Source of the DNA: Setophaga petechia
Lineage: Eukaryota > Chordata > Aves > Passeriformes > Parulidae
Length of the DNA stretch: 64,000 nucleotides
Direction: 5' to 3'
Assembly (NCBI GenBank): GCA_024362935.1
Contig: JANCRA010000005.1
Coordinates: 22,838,235-22,902,234, forward strand
This document shows, piece by piece, positions 22,883-35,013 of the stretch. Made by a program: the position numbers and the translations under genes. The notes beneath the pieces were generated by a model, which was not told the DNA's origin, searched no databases, and saw only the letters and a program-made list of their open reading frames with translations. How positions within the stretch are numbered: position 1 is the first letter of the stretch; each line of letters starts with the position of its first letter.

Positions 22883-23170
22883 CTTTAACAGCCAGTTGAG
22901 CAGTGCAAGAGTCCTTTCCAACTTCATTGCTAGCATAGCATGTATATCTTCCAGAATCTCCCCTGTCAACTCTCAAGATGGTCAGATGGGCTGTGTTGTC
23001 TACATAACTGATCTGATAGTTCTTTCCTGTTCTAATTTCTTGGTCATCTTTTGCCCAAGTGACTCTAATAGGTTGTGTTCCAGAAACGTGACACTCAAAA
23101 TCAGCACTTTCTCCAATAATGCCATCCACAGGTGTAAGTGGGATGTCAAAGAATGGAGGAGTTTTCCCTT
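22883..23170 (-). CDS. TTN: Ig exon, 10-repeat copy 3 position 10
   Basis: 288 nt, phase 1-1. GKTPPFFDIPLTPVDGIIG; FECHV, VTWAKDDQEIRTGK, GRYTCYA. Closes the ten-domain array. Confidence 0.95.
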
Positions 23171-23324
23171 CTGAAGAGTCAAAGAAATAAAAAACCGTCA
23201 CTTAAAAATCTCAATTTACTGTAAAAGTGTGTGAAATAAGAATCTCTTGTACTATATTAAATCCATACATAAAGCAAAACTCAGTTTTAAGACATTTCCA
23301 TTAAATATTTCACAGGCCACCAAC

Positions 23325-23612
23325 CTGTAAGGACAAGCCTGCCACTAGAAGAAGCAGTCCCAATTGCATTCACAGCTGTGCAGGTGTATTGCCCAATAAG
23401 GCTCCTATCTGTCTTCAAAATCTGGAGAGTTGCTACATTATCTACAAAGGATGTGTGAACATTGTAGTCCTCTTTTACACGCGTGCCGTCTTTAAACCAA
23501 GATACTTCGATGGGCTCTGAGCCAGCAATGCCACAATCAAACATGACTGGTAAGCCAACAGTTTCATGAATGTCTCTTAATTTTCGTGTAAAAGAAGGAG
23601 GAAGTTTACGCT
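23325..23612 (-). CDS. TTN: Ig exon, 10-repeat copy 3 position 9
   Basis: 288 nt, phase 1-1. [44 protein letters not shown]. Confidence 0.95.
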
Positions 23613-24119
23613 CTGTAAGAGAACAAGTATTGTACAGTGAAGTCTTCCAGAAGACATGCACCACTTGCTGTACTCATCAATAATCACTGACTAATATGCT
23701 GTAGAGTACGGTAGATTTTTGCTCATAGCTTCCAATTAAAAGTATTGTTTAGCATATCATTTATTTTGAATTTGCTGTAAAGAGCCCTGTGCATATGGTT
23801 GCAGGAAGAGAGGTCTTTTTTTTTAATCTTAGACCAAATGAGCGTCAGGACTGCTAATACTGGAAACAATCAAAGCAATATCCTGAACGGGGATGGAAGA
23901 TACAGACGCTTGTAACGCCGCAGAAGAGCTGTGGTCAGTAAGTGCCTCATTTCAATTAGCTTTACTGGTGGCTTTTGTTAGTAGAAGGAAGTACTACAGG
24001 GTACCTTACACATCAGGAAACAGTAAAGAGTTTTATGATTAAGAGGCAATTGTTGTTTTTCAAAAAGCATACTTAAGAAAAAGAGGCCATTTCTCTATAT
24101 TTAAAATTGAAATATTCAC

Positions 24120-24398
24120 CTTGAACTGTAAGCAAAGATGATGAAGAAGCCTCCCCAACAGAGTTTTCTACTTTGCAGATGTACTCCCCACTGTCACTAC
24201 TGTCTACCTGGCTGAAAACCAGAGTAGCAATTTGGTTCCTAAAGTGCATTTTCACAGTAGCAGTTCCTCTCAGCTTTGTATCGCCTTTGTACCATGACAC
24301 AATCATTTCTGGTGTTCCAGCAACCTGGCACTGTAAGGATGCAGAATCCCCAACAGTCACCTGCACTGGCTCCAAGGGCGTAATGAAGTAAGGTGGTT
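24120..24398 (-). CDS. TTN: Ig exon, 10-repeat copy 3 position 8
   Basis: 279 nt, phase 1-1. [42 protein letters not shown]. Confidence 0.95.
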
Positions 24399-24496
24399 CT
24401 GAAGGACAAAGACACATCATTAGCATAAAAAGATATTGCATGATGACCATTAGTAGTTCAAACAACACTTGTTGAAGTGCTACTGGCTTGACGCAC

Positions 24497-24775
24497 CTAG
24501 TATTGTGATTGCACCATGACAAGTATCTTTCCCAGAATCATTTTCAATATGACAAGAATATTGCCCCTGATCTTCTAGTTTGCTGCTAGGGATTTCCAGT
24601 ATGGCGGATGTGTCTGTAGTGGTGATGCTACACTTTTCAGAGTGCATTATTTTCACTCCATTTTTCTTCCATGTCACTGAAATCGGTGGAGTACCCACAT
24701 ATGTGCATTCCAAGATTAAATTTTTCCCTTTCTCTACACTTAAATCATTCACCTTCTTCACAAATTTGGCTGGTT
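24497..24775 (-). CDS. TTN: Ig exon, 10-repeat copy 3 position 7
   Basis: 279 nt, phase 1-1. [22 protein letters not shown] has a B-strand Cys, unlike copies 1 and 2; VTWKKNG, GQYSCHI. Confidence 0.95.
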
Positions 24776-24861
24776 CTATAATGAACAAGAGGAAGAAAAC
24801 AAATTAAATAAAGCCAAGAGACCATCTTTAAGAAGCATAAGAAACAGTAGTCTGGACAAAC

Positions 24862-25140
24862 CTTTGACAAAAAGATGTGTTGTGCAAGAAATTTTCCCTG
24901 CCTCATTAGAGACCTGGCAGGTGTAGTCTCCACTCTCAAGTGGATGTACATCAAAGAGCTCCAGTTCTGCAACTGAATCTTGCAAGGTGATATTGCATCT
25001 GGGTCCTGGTACTAGCTCAACACTGCCTCTGAACCATTTAACTTCCAATGGAGGGGAACCTTTTATGATACTAGTAAAGGTTATGTTTGCCTCAGATAAA
25101 ACATCCAGTGGTTCAGGTTTCTTCACAAAAGATGGCGGTT
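24862..25140 (-). CDS. TTN: Ig exon, 10-repeat copy 3 position 6
   Basis: 279 nt, phase 1-1. PPSFVKKPEPLDVLSEA; FTSII without B-strand Cys, VKWFRGSVELVPG, GDYTCQV. Confidence 0.95.
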
Positions 25141-25289
25141 CTAAGCACACAAATAAAACAGACAGAAAAGAAGTACGTTTGAACTTCTTTTGAGGACCAC
25201 AGTGTTCAGAAATATTCAACAAAGAAAAAATTAAATCTTTCTGAAAAAAAATTTGGATCCTCTGATTCTGGCTTCTTACTGGTACTGAC

Positions 25290-25577
25290 CTATAACACTC
25301 AAAAATGCGCTGCATTCATCAGACCCAGCTACGTTAGTAGCTGTGCACAAGTAAGTTCCCATATCAGACTCCTGAAGTCCATTCACTTTCAGAGAACAGG
25401 TATTGTCTGTAAGAGTAGCCTGATACTTCTCTCCACTGGTAATCTCTTGTCCATCATGAAACCAGGAAACCAGAATGGGTGGTGACCCATAAACTTTGCA
25501 CTCCAGTACAGCAGAAGAACCCAGCTGACCATAAGTTTCTTTCAGTTTTCTTGTGAAAGAAGGAGGTATAATACGAT
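25290..25577 (-). CDS. TTN: Ig exon, 10-repeat copy 3 position 5
   Basis: 288 nt, phase 1-1, found by translating between the AG ending at 25578 and GT at 25289. [54 protein letters not shown]. Confidence 0.94.
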
Positions 25578-26052
25578 CTGCATTTGTTTAAAAAAAAAAG
25601 AAGAAATTACCATACAGCATTCTTAAATGCAGGAAGTTCTCTGTGCGGAATAAAATTAGTGACCTTTTGCTGTATCTGCTTTGGCAATATACTCTGAAAC
25701 AGCTAAGTATTTGAAAAATAGTTAATGGTTAAGGATATGCTGGAATTTTCATCCATAATCTTTGAGGAACACCTTTCGTTTCTTCCATTCTTTTTCATAA
25801 GCAACAACATTACACCAGCTGTCCAAGACAACATGTAGATTAAGGCTGAAGAAATCAAGTCCTTTCAATAATTCCTTCCCTTCAGATTTCAGGTAGGCAT
25901 CTATCCTTGATGCCTGTCAAAGTGGCATGCCAAGTACTCCTAAGATTATACAACTGTCTTAGGTTGCCAATCACAATAACCACTTTGCTATCTGAAGGTT
26001 TTGTAAAGGAACTAAAGGATCAGAGGTGACTCAGAAAGAGTAGCCAACTAAC

Positions 26053-26331
26053 CTGAAACATGCACTGAAGCTGTGCAGCTGCTTTTACCAACACTGTTTT
26101 TCACCTCAAAAGTATATTCTCCACTGTCTTCTGGTGTTGCATTGAGGATCTTAAGCCCAGATACTTTGTTGAAGAAACTGATTTTATATTTATGGTCAGT
26201 GGACAGCTCATTACCGTCCTTAAACCACCTAGCAGTAAGCTCTGGTGTGCCATCTACTGTGCATTCCAGAGTACAAGAGTCTCCAGCTGTAACTTTGACT
26301 GGGCCTGGCTTCTCTACAATGACTGCAGGTT
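26053..26331 (-). CDS. TTN: Ig exon, 10-repeat copy 3 position 4
   Basis: 279 nt, phase 1-1. PAVIVEKPGPVKVTAGD; LECTV, ARWFK, F strand GEYTFEV (Phe for Cys). Confidence 0.95.
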
Positions 26332-26450
26332 CTGCAATGAAATGCAAGTCAGAAAAATTTTTAGAACAACAAAATAGCTATTATTATGATTAAAATTTAA
26401 ATTTCAAAGTATCTCAAAACACACAGTGTTTTTTATCTCATGCTACCAAC

Positions 26451-26732
26451 CTAGCACTTTCAGCATGGCAAAGCATTCCTGAACTCCAGCATCATTTTTT
26501 ATCTGACAAATGTATTTCCCAGCATTGGTTGGTTCTGCATTTCCAATCTGCATAGTTGCAATGTTTTCTGAGAAGGAGATCCAAAGATTATCACTTTCTC
26601 TGATGATTTCTCCTTTGTCTTTTAACCACAGAACAGAAATGGGCTGTGATCCTTGTACTGCAGCCTGCAGTTCAATCGACTCCCCAACTACGACAGTGAG
26701 ATCACTCAGCTTCTTCACAAAGGTTGGTGGTG
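26451..26732 (-). CDS. TTN: Ig exon, 10-repeat copy 3 position 3
   Basis: 282 nt, phase 1-1. PPTFVKKLSDLTVVVGE; LQAAV without B-strand Cys, VLWLKDKGEIIRESDN, GKYICQI. Confidence 0.95.
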
Positions 26733-26842
26733 CTATTTAAGAGAAGATATTTAACAGTAAAGAACCCTGCCAGGAGCGGAAAAGTAGGAGAAGAATTTCA
26801 GGAACAAAGAAATGCCAAGAAGATGCCAATGTTTGTACAAAC

Positions 26843-27121
26843 CTCTTAGTGTTACAGAGCCAATACAAGAGTCACTTCCCACATCATTTACAGCCTTACA
26901 GTGATATTCACCAACATCTGCAGTATCCACACCAAGAATGTGAAGGCTAGCTATGTAGTTCTCAGACATGACCTTATACTTCTTGCTGCTCCGAATTTCT
27001 CGTTTGTCTTTATACCATGAAATCTGGAATGGAGGAGTGCCCTGAAGCTCACACTCCAGATGAATATCAGACCCTTTCAAGGTCTCAGCTGGACGGGGCT
27101 TCTTGGTAAAAATAGGGGGTG
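26843..27121 (-). CDS. TTN: Ig exon, 10-repeat copy 3 position 2
   Basis: 279 nt, phase 1-1. PPIFTKKPRPAETLKGSD; LECEL, ISWYKDKREIRSSKKY, GEYHCKA. The exon starts CA rather than AA/AG, so the linker opens with a residue other than Glu. Confidence 0.95.
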
Positions 27122-27385
27122 CTGGAAAAAAGAAAAAAGAGTTATCGCTTGTGTTATTTAAGCAAAAGAGATTAAAGAAGACAGAAGATTGAAGTAACTC
27201 TTCTGATACTAAATAGCAAAGACAATATATAAGAAAGAGCTGCCACAGAGATCAAAAACAGACAAGAGATTTGCAGTCTACTCAGGCAGGTTTTGGCCTC
27301 TGACGAAAGAAAGTGGGATTTAAGAGCTTCTCCTAAAGGAGGACCCTTAATGTCAGAAAAGGAAGCAAGAAGCTGAGATTCTGAC

Positions 27386-27667
27386 CTTTTACTCTTAGTG
27401 TAGTACTGGTGCTTGCACTACCCGCTGGATTCTGAGCTTCACAAGTGTAGTCACCACTGTCTTCAACAGTGAGGTTGTGCATTTCAATGACTGCCACTGA
27501 ATCCACAAAGGACATTCTGTATTTTTCACTGGGATGGATTTCAGTTTCACCTTTGTACCAGGTGACTTTGATTTCTGGAGATCCACCTATTTTGCATTCA
27601 TACGTTGTAGAATCGTGCTCTTTCACAAGTTTTGAGGAGTCTAGTTTCTTAATAAACCTTGGTGGTT
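27386..27667 (-). CDS. TTN: Ig exon, 10-repeat copy 3 position 1
   Basis: 282 nt, phase 1-1. PPRFIKKLDSSKLVKEHD; YECKI, VTWYKGETEI, GDYTCEA, AGSASTST. Confidence 0.95.
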
Positions 27668-29060
27668 CTGGAAAGCCAAAAAGGAGAGATGATGCTTTAA
27701 TTCAAACTAATTGTTTGAATATGCAGGGAGATGTGTAACTGAAACTGCAAAGTTTAGGGACTTAAGCAAAAATTCTGATTTTGCCATTGCTATGAATTTT
27801 TTTTAGATTATTTCAAGTTGGTCTAAAATCCAGGTTAAGAAGAAAACAAGTTTTCTATATACATTTCAGTGAGTTTTTCCTTAGTTTACTGACCCACTTT
27901 ACCTCTCCTTGTATGTATTCATTACAGATTAGTTGATGTGCATGATTTTCTTTACAAAATATGCTCTTGTTATATATGTGTAATCAAAATGCCAGATGCA
28001 AATGTAAGAATCCAACTGTTCAGCCAAAAAATGTTATTAAAAGCATTTATGTTGAGTATTATAGCAATTTCTTTATATCCTGTGATTAATCATTAATGTA
28101 GTCAATGAATGTATCTGCATTATAACCCCTCACACATTTAATGCAAAACCGAACATAAAGTTGCACATAAGGAATCAAAGTTAAGGAGCTTAGGTAGCAA
28201 ACAAAAGAGCTTAGAAATAATCATGCTGAGGAGAATTGTGAGATGGCTGGTTTTAAAGAATTGGTGTTAAATGTCTGTGATTAAAAAGTAAAACAGGTGG
28301 TTACATTTTGTTCCACAAGGAGGGGAAAGGAGTGGAAGTTTGGTACTTTTCATCAGAAGTAGCATCTAGATGATTAGAATCACAAGACTAAATGCTCATA
28401 GATCAAAGCTATAACTAGTAAAACCAAGAGGTGGTAATGTGGGCACAACAAACATCTCTCTGCAAAACAGGATGAAGTGCCTCTTTGTGTGACTGTAATG
28501 TGTAGGAAGAATATCTAATTAATTTTGGATTATTTCAACCTGTGGGACAGTTGCAAAACATCCTGTGTTGCTAGAAACAAAACTTCCTGAGTTTCTAGAA
28601 ATAGAAATGATGATTTGGAACCTTAGCAATTTACTATCAGATTTCACTTTGTGAAAGAGTTGATTATTTATATGCACACTAACAGTTGCCGAGTAGTCAT
28701 ACTCTGATTCCACTCCTTTCAAAAAATGAGGGTCTACACATTAGTAAGGTATATATTTATAATGTAAAGCAGTTCTAGAACACAAAGCAACTATTAAAAC
28801 TACAGATTTGGAACATTAGATACTAGAGTGAGAAAGTCAATAAAAAGCTGTGAGGTTTTCAAGGTCAATTAAAAAAAAGATCTTAATTCTACAAACAAAA
28901 GGCTGCGTGTCATAGAAGTGAGACAGCATATGCCCAAATTAAACACATGCAAATCAATGCACCCAAAGAGACTGACCTTTCAAGTTCTATAGAAATTGGT
29001 CGAAAAAATCAACATCAGTAATTTTACAGCCTTGGAGAAATGGTACAAATTCTAAAGAAT

Positions 29061-29082
29061 ACTGACACTAAAAAGTGTCAGT
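29061..29082. repeat. Short perfect hairpin
   Basis: 9-bp stem ACTGACACT/AGTGTCAGT around an AAAA loop, inside the 2.7 kb intron. Confidence 0.7.
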
Positions 29083-29389
29083 AAATTCAGGATCAAAAAA
29101 TAAAATAATAATACTCCTTGGGATTTTAAAAATAAAGATTTGAAGAGTAAAAAAATAAATAAGGTCATCTGGGATAATTTTACAAATGGTAGTGGTGTTC
29201 AAATAAAGCTATTAGCAATTATATAATTAATAATAAACAGAACTATTGTGGTAGAAAGAAGCTTCAGATCTTTTAAAGAGGTTTGATTTCTTGCTACAAT
29301 TTTTCAATGCATTTTGGAACTCAAGCTACATAATACAGCAGCCCTACTTATTACTGAATCCAGGTAATTCAGTCTTACACACTATTTAC

Positions 29390-29409
29390 ACCCCCACCAA
29401 TGTGGGGGT
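29390..29409. repeat. Short GC-rich hairpin
   Basis: 8-bp stem ACCCCCAC/GTGGGGGT with CAAT loop in an AT-rich intron. Confidence 0.7.
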
Positions 29410-30374
29410 TTAATTATGGCTGGAAAAAACTTGATATATATATAAAACATTTGACAAATAATTAATACAAAATCTTGCTACTAGTAGCTCAGTTTCCTGT
29501 GTTATTTTTCATATAGAGTGAAAGGATTTACTCTTGAAATATTTTGTCCCCCTCTTTGCACTCCAAATTCATACAGAGGAAAGAGGAAAAACAAGAAAAA
29601 ACAGGAAAGAAAGTGCTTTTGACTTTTAACATTTTTACTCAGGGAGCTTTTAACTCAGGCATAATCTAAGCAGTGTATGCTACACTTCTTCTCTTATAAA
29701 ATCAGTAAAATTGAAATATCTGGAACAGCTATAAATATGTTTCCACCTACACTGAGGAAATTACACTAATATACATGTCACTTGCACCAAGACAGTCAGA
29801 GCCATTCATAAATTTGGATTTTACTTTTAGATCCACACACTATAAGGAGAGGTGAAGTGTTGGATGGGATGGATATAAAACTGAATCCCCCAGTTTTGCT
29901 GTTTAGAAGAGCAATTTTCAATGTTTTCAGTCTGTGAAAGAGCAAAGCTATTTGCAGGAGCTGCACATGCAGTAAAAATACTTCTAAGCCTCATAAATAA
30001 ACTGAATTTCTCTCAGTTTCCTTTCACTCCCCTGGGCAACCTAGTGACTGTCACTGCTGGAGAAAGACTTTAGAAAGACAGATTTTGCTGTCCAACAGAA
30101 CCATTCATAAAGCCACAACAAAGTAATAAGAGTTAATGTTTCAGTGGAAGAATCCCAATTTCAATGGAAGAAAAATCAGGTACTATACCAAAGCAGAAGA
30201 AATATGAATAAGTATTTAAGTATTACAATCACATTTAAGTGAAATAAGACATCTCAGAGTGACCTCTTGTAAAAATTGTTAGTCACACACATGTCTGCAT
30301 TCAGGACAGAGTGTGTTTTCCAGGTGTCTGCCTTGCAAAGAAAGCCTCATGAACACCAGAGCCCACAGCAATAC

Positions 30375-30662
30375 CTTGTACAGCCAGCTGAGCTGCGCAC
30401 GCGTCCTTTCCAACACTGTTGCTGGCTGTACATGTGTAGAGTCCAGCATCCCCTTTACCAACTTTTAGGACTGTCAAGCTGGCCGTGTTTTCCACCAGTG
30501 TCATTTTGTAGTTGCCACCTGGACGAATCTCTCTGTTGTCTCTGGTCCAAGTAATCCTCATGGGAGCAGAACCAGTCATGTGGCACTTGAAGGTTGCGCT
30601 TTCCCCTAGTGCCACATCGATTGATACTGGCTTGACATCAAAGAAAGGAGGTCGTAGGTGTT
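30375..30662 (-). CDS. TTN: Ig exon, 10-repeat copy 2 position 10
   Basis: 288 nt, phase 1-1. HLRPPFFDVKPVSIDVALG; FKCHM, ITWTRDNREIRPGG, GLYTCTA. Confidence 0.95.
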
Positions 30663-30823
30663 CTGCAAAGAGGAAAGCATGGCAGAGCTCACCACCAAGC
30701 CTGCCTCACCACGCCATGCCCATTGTCCCTGGCCACCATATGACTGGTAGAATGGGAAAAAGGGTGGAGAAGTAAAAGAGCAAAGACATACAAAAGATTT
30801 TCATTAAAGTGTGATCTACAAAC

Positions 30824-31111
30824 CTGTAAGGAGAAGTTTGGCACTGGAAGAGGCAGTCCCCAGAGCATTTTGGGCTGAGCAAGTATATTGGCCACAGTAA
30901 TCCATACTAGTTTCTAATATCTGTAAAGTTGCAACATTATTTAAGAAGGCTGATTGCATGTTATCAGTGTCGCTTAAGAGAGCCCCATCCTTGTACCAAG
31001 ACACCTGGATAGGCTCTGAGCCAGTTATGCGGCAGTCAAATGTCACCGGGGCACCAACCACCTCCTGAATATCTTTAAGTTTTCTGGTGAATGTAGGGGG
31101 AAGTTGACGTT
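30824..31111 (-). CDS. TTN: Ig exon, 10-repeat copy 2 position 9
   Basis: 288 nt, phase 1-1. [45 protein letters not shown] with an extra Cys before the F strand. Confidence 0.95.
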
Positions 31112-31253
31112 CTGCAAAACAATAATAATCACTACTATCAGTAAACAGCCAACCTAGAATTAATTATCTTTGAAATTAATAAAACCCCCTTTCTGTAGAC
31201 AACAAAGAGTTCCTACAATCTACCCCACAAAAGAGTGCTTCTTGGACCATCAC

Positions 31254-31532
31254 CTTTAACAACAAGTAAAGCTGTGGAGGTGGCAAAGCCGATGCTATTT
31301 TCTGCTTTGCAGATATATTCTCCAATGTTGCTATCCTCTACAGCAGAGAATGCCAGCGTTGCCACATTGTTCTTGAAGTGCATTTTGTAAGCCTGTGTTG
31401 ATCTGAGCTTGGTGTCATCTTTGTACCAGGACACCTTGATTTCTGGTGAACCGCCAATCTGGCATTTTAAGGTCAAGGGCTCGCCAACCTTCACCTCCAC
31501 ACGGTCCAGGTGAGTGACAAAATAAGGTGGTT
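31254..31532 (-). CDS. TTN: Ig exon, 10-repeat copy 2 position 8
   Basis: 279 nt, phase 1-1. [42 protein letters not shown]. Confidence 0.95.
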
Positions 31533-31609
31533 CTAGGGAAGGAGAGAAGGTGGTGAGCAGAGGTAGAGCATCACTGGGGTGTGTTAGGGGGATCAGGGGT
31601 GACGAATAC

Positions 31610-31888
31610 CTAAGATGGAGACAAGGCTGTGGCAAACGTCCCCACCCGCCTCATTTGCCACCTCACAGGTATATTCGCCTTCATCGTTCTTTGTGCTGTT
31701 GAAGATTTCAAGAATGCCAGATTTTTCAGTAGTTGTAACAGTGCAGCGTTGAGACTGAGAAATGGGCATCCCATTTCTTTTCCAGGTGACAGAGATGGGA
31801 GGGGTGCCAATGTAGCTGCTTTCTAGCACAATGGACTTCCCCTGCTCCACACTGAAATCACTTAATTTCTTCACAAAGACTGCAGGCT
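31610..31888 (-). CDS. TTN: Ig exon, 10-repeat copy 2 position 7
   Basis: 279 nt, phase 1-1. [22 protein letters not shown] without B-strand Cys, [23 protein letters not shown]. Confidence 0.95.
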
Positions 31889-31998
31889 CTGTGGGGAGGT
31901 ACGAATCAATAGTAAGAGGGACAGATGTGGAAGAGCTGCAGGCAGTTATGCGAAGTGAATAAAGATAACTGTGCATTCATGCACACACCCAAACACAC

Positions 31999-32277
31999 CT
32001 TTCACAAAGAGCTGTGTTGTACATGAGGCACTGCCAGCATCATTTGTGACCACACAGGCGTAGTCCCCACTGTGGCCTGGCTCCACATTGTACAGCTGCA
32101 GCTGTGCCACAGACTCATGGAGAGAGATGGAGCAGTTGCTGTCTGGCACCAGCTCCCTGATGCCTCGGAACCAGGTCACTTTGAAGGGAGTACTGCCCTT
32201 GATGTAGCTGGTGAATGTCACATTTGATCCAGGCAAAACTTCCTGGGGATCAGGTGTCTTCACAAAAGAAGGTGGTT
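31999..32277 (-). CDS. TTN: Ig exon, 10-repeat copy 2 position 6
   Basis: 279 nt, phase 1-1. PPSFVKTPDPQEVLPGS; FTSYI without B-strand Cys, VTWFRGIRELVPD, GDYACVV. Confidence 0.95.
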
Positions 32278-32510
32278 CTAAGGATCATGCAAAGAAGTGA
32301 AAGATGGAGAAAGATGTTAATAGGAGGGTCTCTGTCGGGAGGGAAATGAGCAGTTTTGAGTCAAAAAGAAAAAAAAAGAAACCATGGAACCATGGGAAAA
32401 AAAACCCAAACCAAACAAACCATGAGAAAGAAACCACGGGAAACCAGAGAAAAGAAAGAGAAGAGAGAAGAAGAATTTTGTTGAAGGCATGGCAGTATCC
32501 TTCCACTGAC

Positions 32511-32798
32511 CTTGTACAGTCAAGAAGGCACTGCATTCATCAGACCCAGCTACGTTGGCTGCCACACATGTGTATGACCCTGTATCTGTGACATCCAGGG
32601 CATTCAACTTCAAAGCACAAACATTATCCAAGAATGAGATTTCATGTTTTTCTCCACTAACAATCTCATTCCCATCTTGAAACCAAGACACAGATATGGG
32701 AGCTGTGCCAGATACTTTGCACTCCAGCAGCACAGAAGATCCCATCACCCCATTTGTCTCTTTTAGTTTTCTTGAGAATGAAGGAGGAACGAGGCGAT
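32511..32798 (-). CDS. TTN: Ig exon, 10-repeat copy 2 position 5
   Basis: 288 nt, phase 1-1. RLVPPSFSRKLKETNGVMG; LECKV, VSWFQDGNEIVSGEK, GSYTCVA. Confidence 0.95.
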
Positions 32799-32925
32799 CT
32801 AAGTAGTACAGGGAAGAAGAACAGGAAGACAAGTGTTGAGGTTTCTTTCAACGGAAAGAAAAGGGAAAAAAACCCCAAAAGCTTTCTTTAAAGACAAGAG
32901 TGAACAATAAAGACATAGAGCTGAC

Positions 32926-33204
32926 CTGAAACATCAACTGAAGAAGTGCAGCTGCTGTCCCCCACTTCATTGTGCACCTCAAAAGTATACAAGCCCTTGT
33001 CTCCCCTGTCTGCAGAAAAGACTTTCAAAGTGGATATATTGTTGAAAAAGGAAATCTGGTATTTGCGGTCACTCTTTAGTTCTCTGCCATCTTTGTACCA
33101 CTTGGTGATAAGCTCAGGTGTTCCTCCTACTTTGACCTCCAAGGTAAAAGGATTGCCAGCCATTACTGTGATCGGCTCGGTCTTCTCTAAGATGACTGCT
33201 GGTT
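32926..33204 (-). CDS. TTN: Ig exon, 10-repeat copy 2 position 4
   Basis: 279 nt, phase 1-1. PAVILEKTEPITVMAGN; both core Cys absent: LEVKV and GLYTFEV. Core Trp in TKWYK. Confidence 0.95.
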
Positions 33205-33337
33205 CTGAAATAGGAAGAGAGGGGCCTGTGTCACAGGGAAATGCACCCACAAACCTGTGAGCACAGGGTGTAAGCAGAAGGCAAAGGCTGTGCAAGCTGT
33301 AAGACACAGTATCTATAGTGGAGTAGGCTATACCCAC

Positions 33338-33619
33338 CTAGGACCTGTAAAAAGGCAGAGCACTCCCGCATGCCAGCATCATTTTTGATCTGACAGATGT
33401 ACTTCCCAACATCGGTTCCCTCTGCACTGGCAATCTCAAGAGTTGCAATGTTGTCCATAAACCACATTTGAACATTTTCACTCTCCCTAATAACTTCACC
33501 CTTATCCTTGAGCCAGACAACAGAAATTGGTGGGGATCCTTCCACTACTGCCTGCAAGGCTGTTGGCTCCCCAATGAAGATTGCTGTGTCACTCAGCTTC
33601 TTGGCAAACCGTGGAGGTT
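33338..33619 (-). CDS. TTN: Ig exon, 10-repeat copy 2 position 3
   Basis: 282 nt, phase 1-1. PPRFAKKLSDTAIFIGE; LQAVV without B-strand Cys, VVWLKDKGEVIRESEN, GKYICQI. Confidence 0.95.
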
Positions 33620-33734
33620 CTGATAGCAAAAACAAGGAGGCAGAGGACAGTTAATCATACATGCTTGCTTGAAAAAGCCACAGTCAGGAGATCAAGAAAA
33701 GAGGGCAGTGATGCTGATCCTCTGGCATACAAAC

Positions 33735-34013
33735 CTTTGAATTTCACTGGGCAGGTGCAAGTGTCGCTTCCCACCTCATTCATAGCTTTGCATTGATATT
33801 CTCCAGTATCTTGAGATTCCAAATTGAGAATATGAAGACTGGCAATGGAGTGCTTTGCTGTCACCTTGAACTTCTTGCTGCTCCTGACCTGCCTCCGGTC
33901 CTTGAACCAAGCCACCTCAAAGGGTGGGGTCCCTGCTATCTCGCACTGAAGGATAACATCTGAGCCTTTAAGAGTGTCCACAGGGCTTGGTACCTTGCTA
34001 AAAACAGGTGGTT
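33735..34013 (-). CDS. TTN: Ig exon, 10-repeat copy 2 position 2
   Basis: 279 nt, phase 1-1. PPVFSKVPSPVDTLKGSD; LQCEI, VAWFKDRRQVRSSKKF, GEYQCKA. Confidence 0.95.
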
Positions 34014-34731
34014 CTATAAAAAAAGAATCACATCATAATGTGTGAGCTTCCTTCTCTGTGTGAGTTTTTGGACAGTAGCAGGAAGCAACATATTCAGGAA
34101 GGGAGCCTACGCTTATATTGTAAACACACATTTAGCTTTTGGATATGTGGCTTCCCCTCTAAAAAAATCCAAGCACTCAGACTCCAAAGGGCAGAAAATG
34201 TGATACATCTGCACCTGTTTGGAATCAGTGCTCAGTGTCCTTCCCCAAAAGCCACTCTCCCTGCACTCAAGGGTGTCATTCCATCTTACATTCTACCTTT
34301 CCCCCCACTCCTTCTAGTCATGAAAGCTACAGTCAGTGAAGCTCAGCTGCACAGCCCCCTCTTACTTCTTAAATTTCATTCCTGTCAGTATCACTGTGTA
34401 TAAAAAGGAGGCAGAGGGATGGCTGAAAAGTATTCCCAGCTTCCTCACCATGGCTGGTGTTCCACCTAGTCCATGCTTCCACTGTGACCTGAAAAGCTTT
34501 CCTTGCTCACCCTGCAACTGTCTTAAATGGGGAGACGAGGGAATTACTGCACAGCGCTGAACACCCAGCACTATTTCCTGCCTGATCTCTGCTACTTAAA
34601 CACATCAGCATTTAAATGCAAGAGCAGCTGGAGAGACACTGGCCCAGCAGGCACCAGCTGTTGCAGCAGCAGTGCAGCTGGGAGCAGCCTGGCAGCCAGG
34701 GATTCTGGCGGAGTGCGGAGCTTGTGCTAAC
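34014..34731 (-). other. Intron
   Basis: 718 bp, noticeably less AT-rich than its neighbours, especially at 34620-34730. No exon recognised. Confidence 0.65.
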
Positions 34732-35013
34732 CTTTCACTGTGACTGAAGTGCTGCAGCTGGCTGTGCCTGCAGAGTTGTGGGCTTCACAGATGTAATCTC
34801 CAGCATCTTCAGCAGTGGTACTCAAAATAGTCAGCATTGCCACAGAGTCTACAAAGGACATGTGCAGCCTGTCGCTTGCCTGGAGTGCCTGATCGTTTTT
34901 GTACCACATGATTCTGATCTCTGGTGTGCCACTGATTTTACATTCAAGCTGAACTGTGTCCCCCTGCTTCACGAACCGCAAAGCTTCAGGCTTCTTGATG
35001 AACTTGGGAGGTT
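34732..35013 (-). CDS. TTN: Ig exon, 10-repeat copy 2 position 1
   Basis: 282 nt, phase 1-1. PPKFIKKPEALRFVKQGD; LECKI, IMWYK, GDYICEA, AGTASCST. Confidence 0.95.

Larger units (their letters stand above)
27668..30374 (-). other. 2.7 kb intron between ten-domain copies 2 and 3
   Basis: The longest intron in the Ig array. It is AT-rich with two short perfect hairpins (29061-29082 and 29390-29409). No skipped Ig exon, open frame with Ig motifs or repeat family was recognised. Confidence 0.7.
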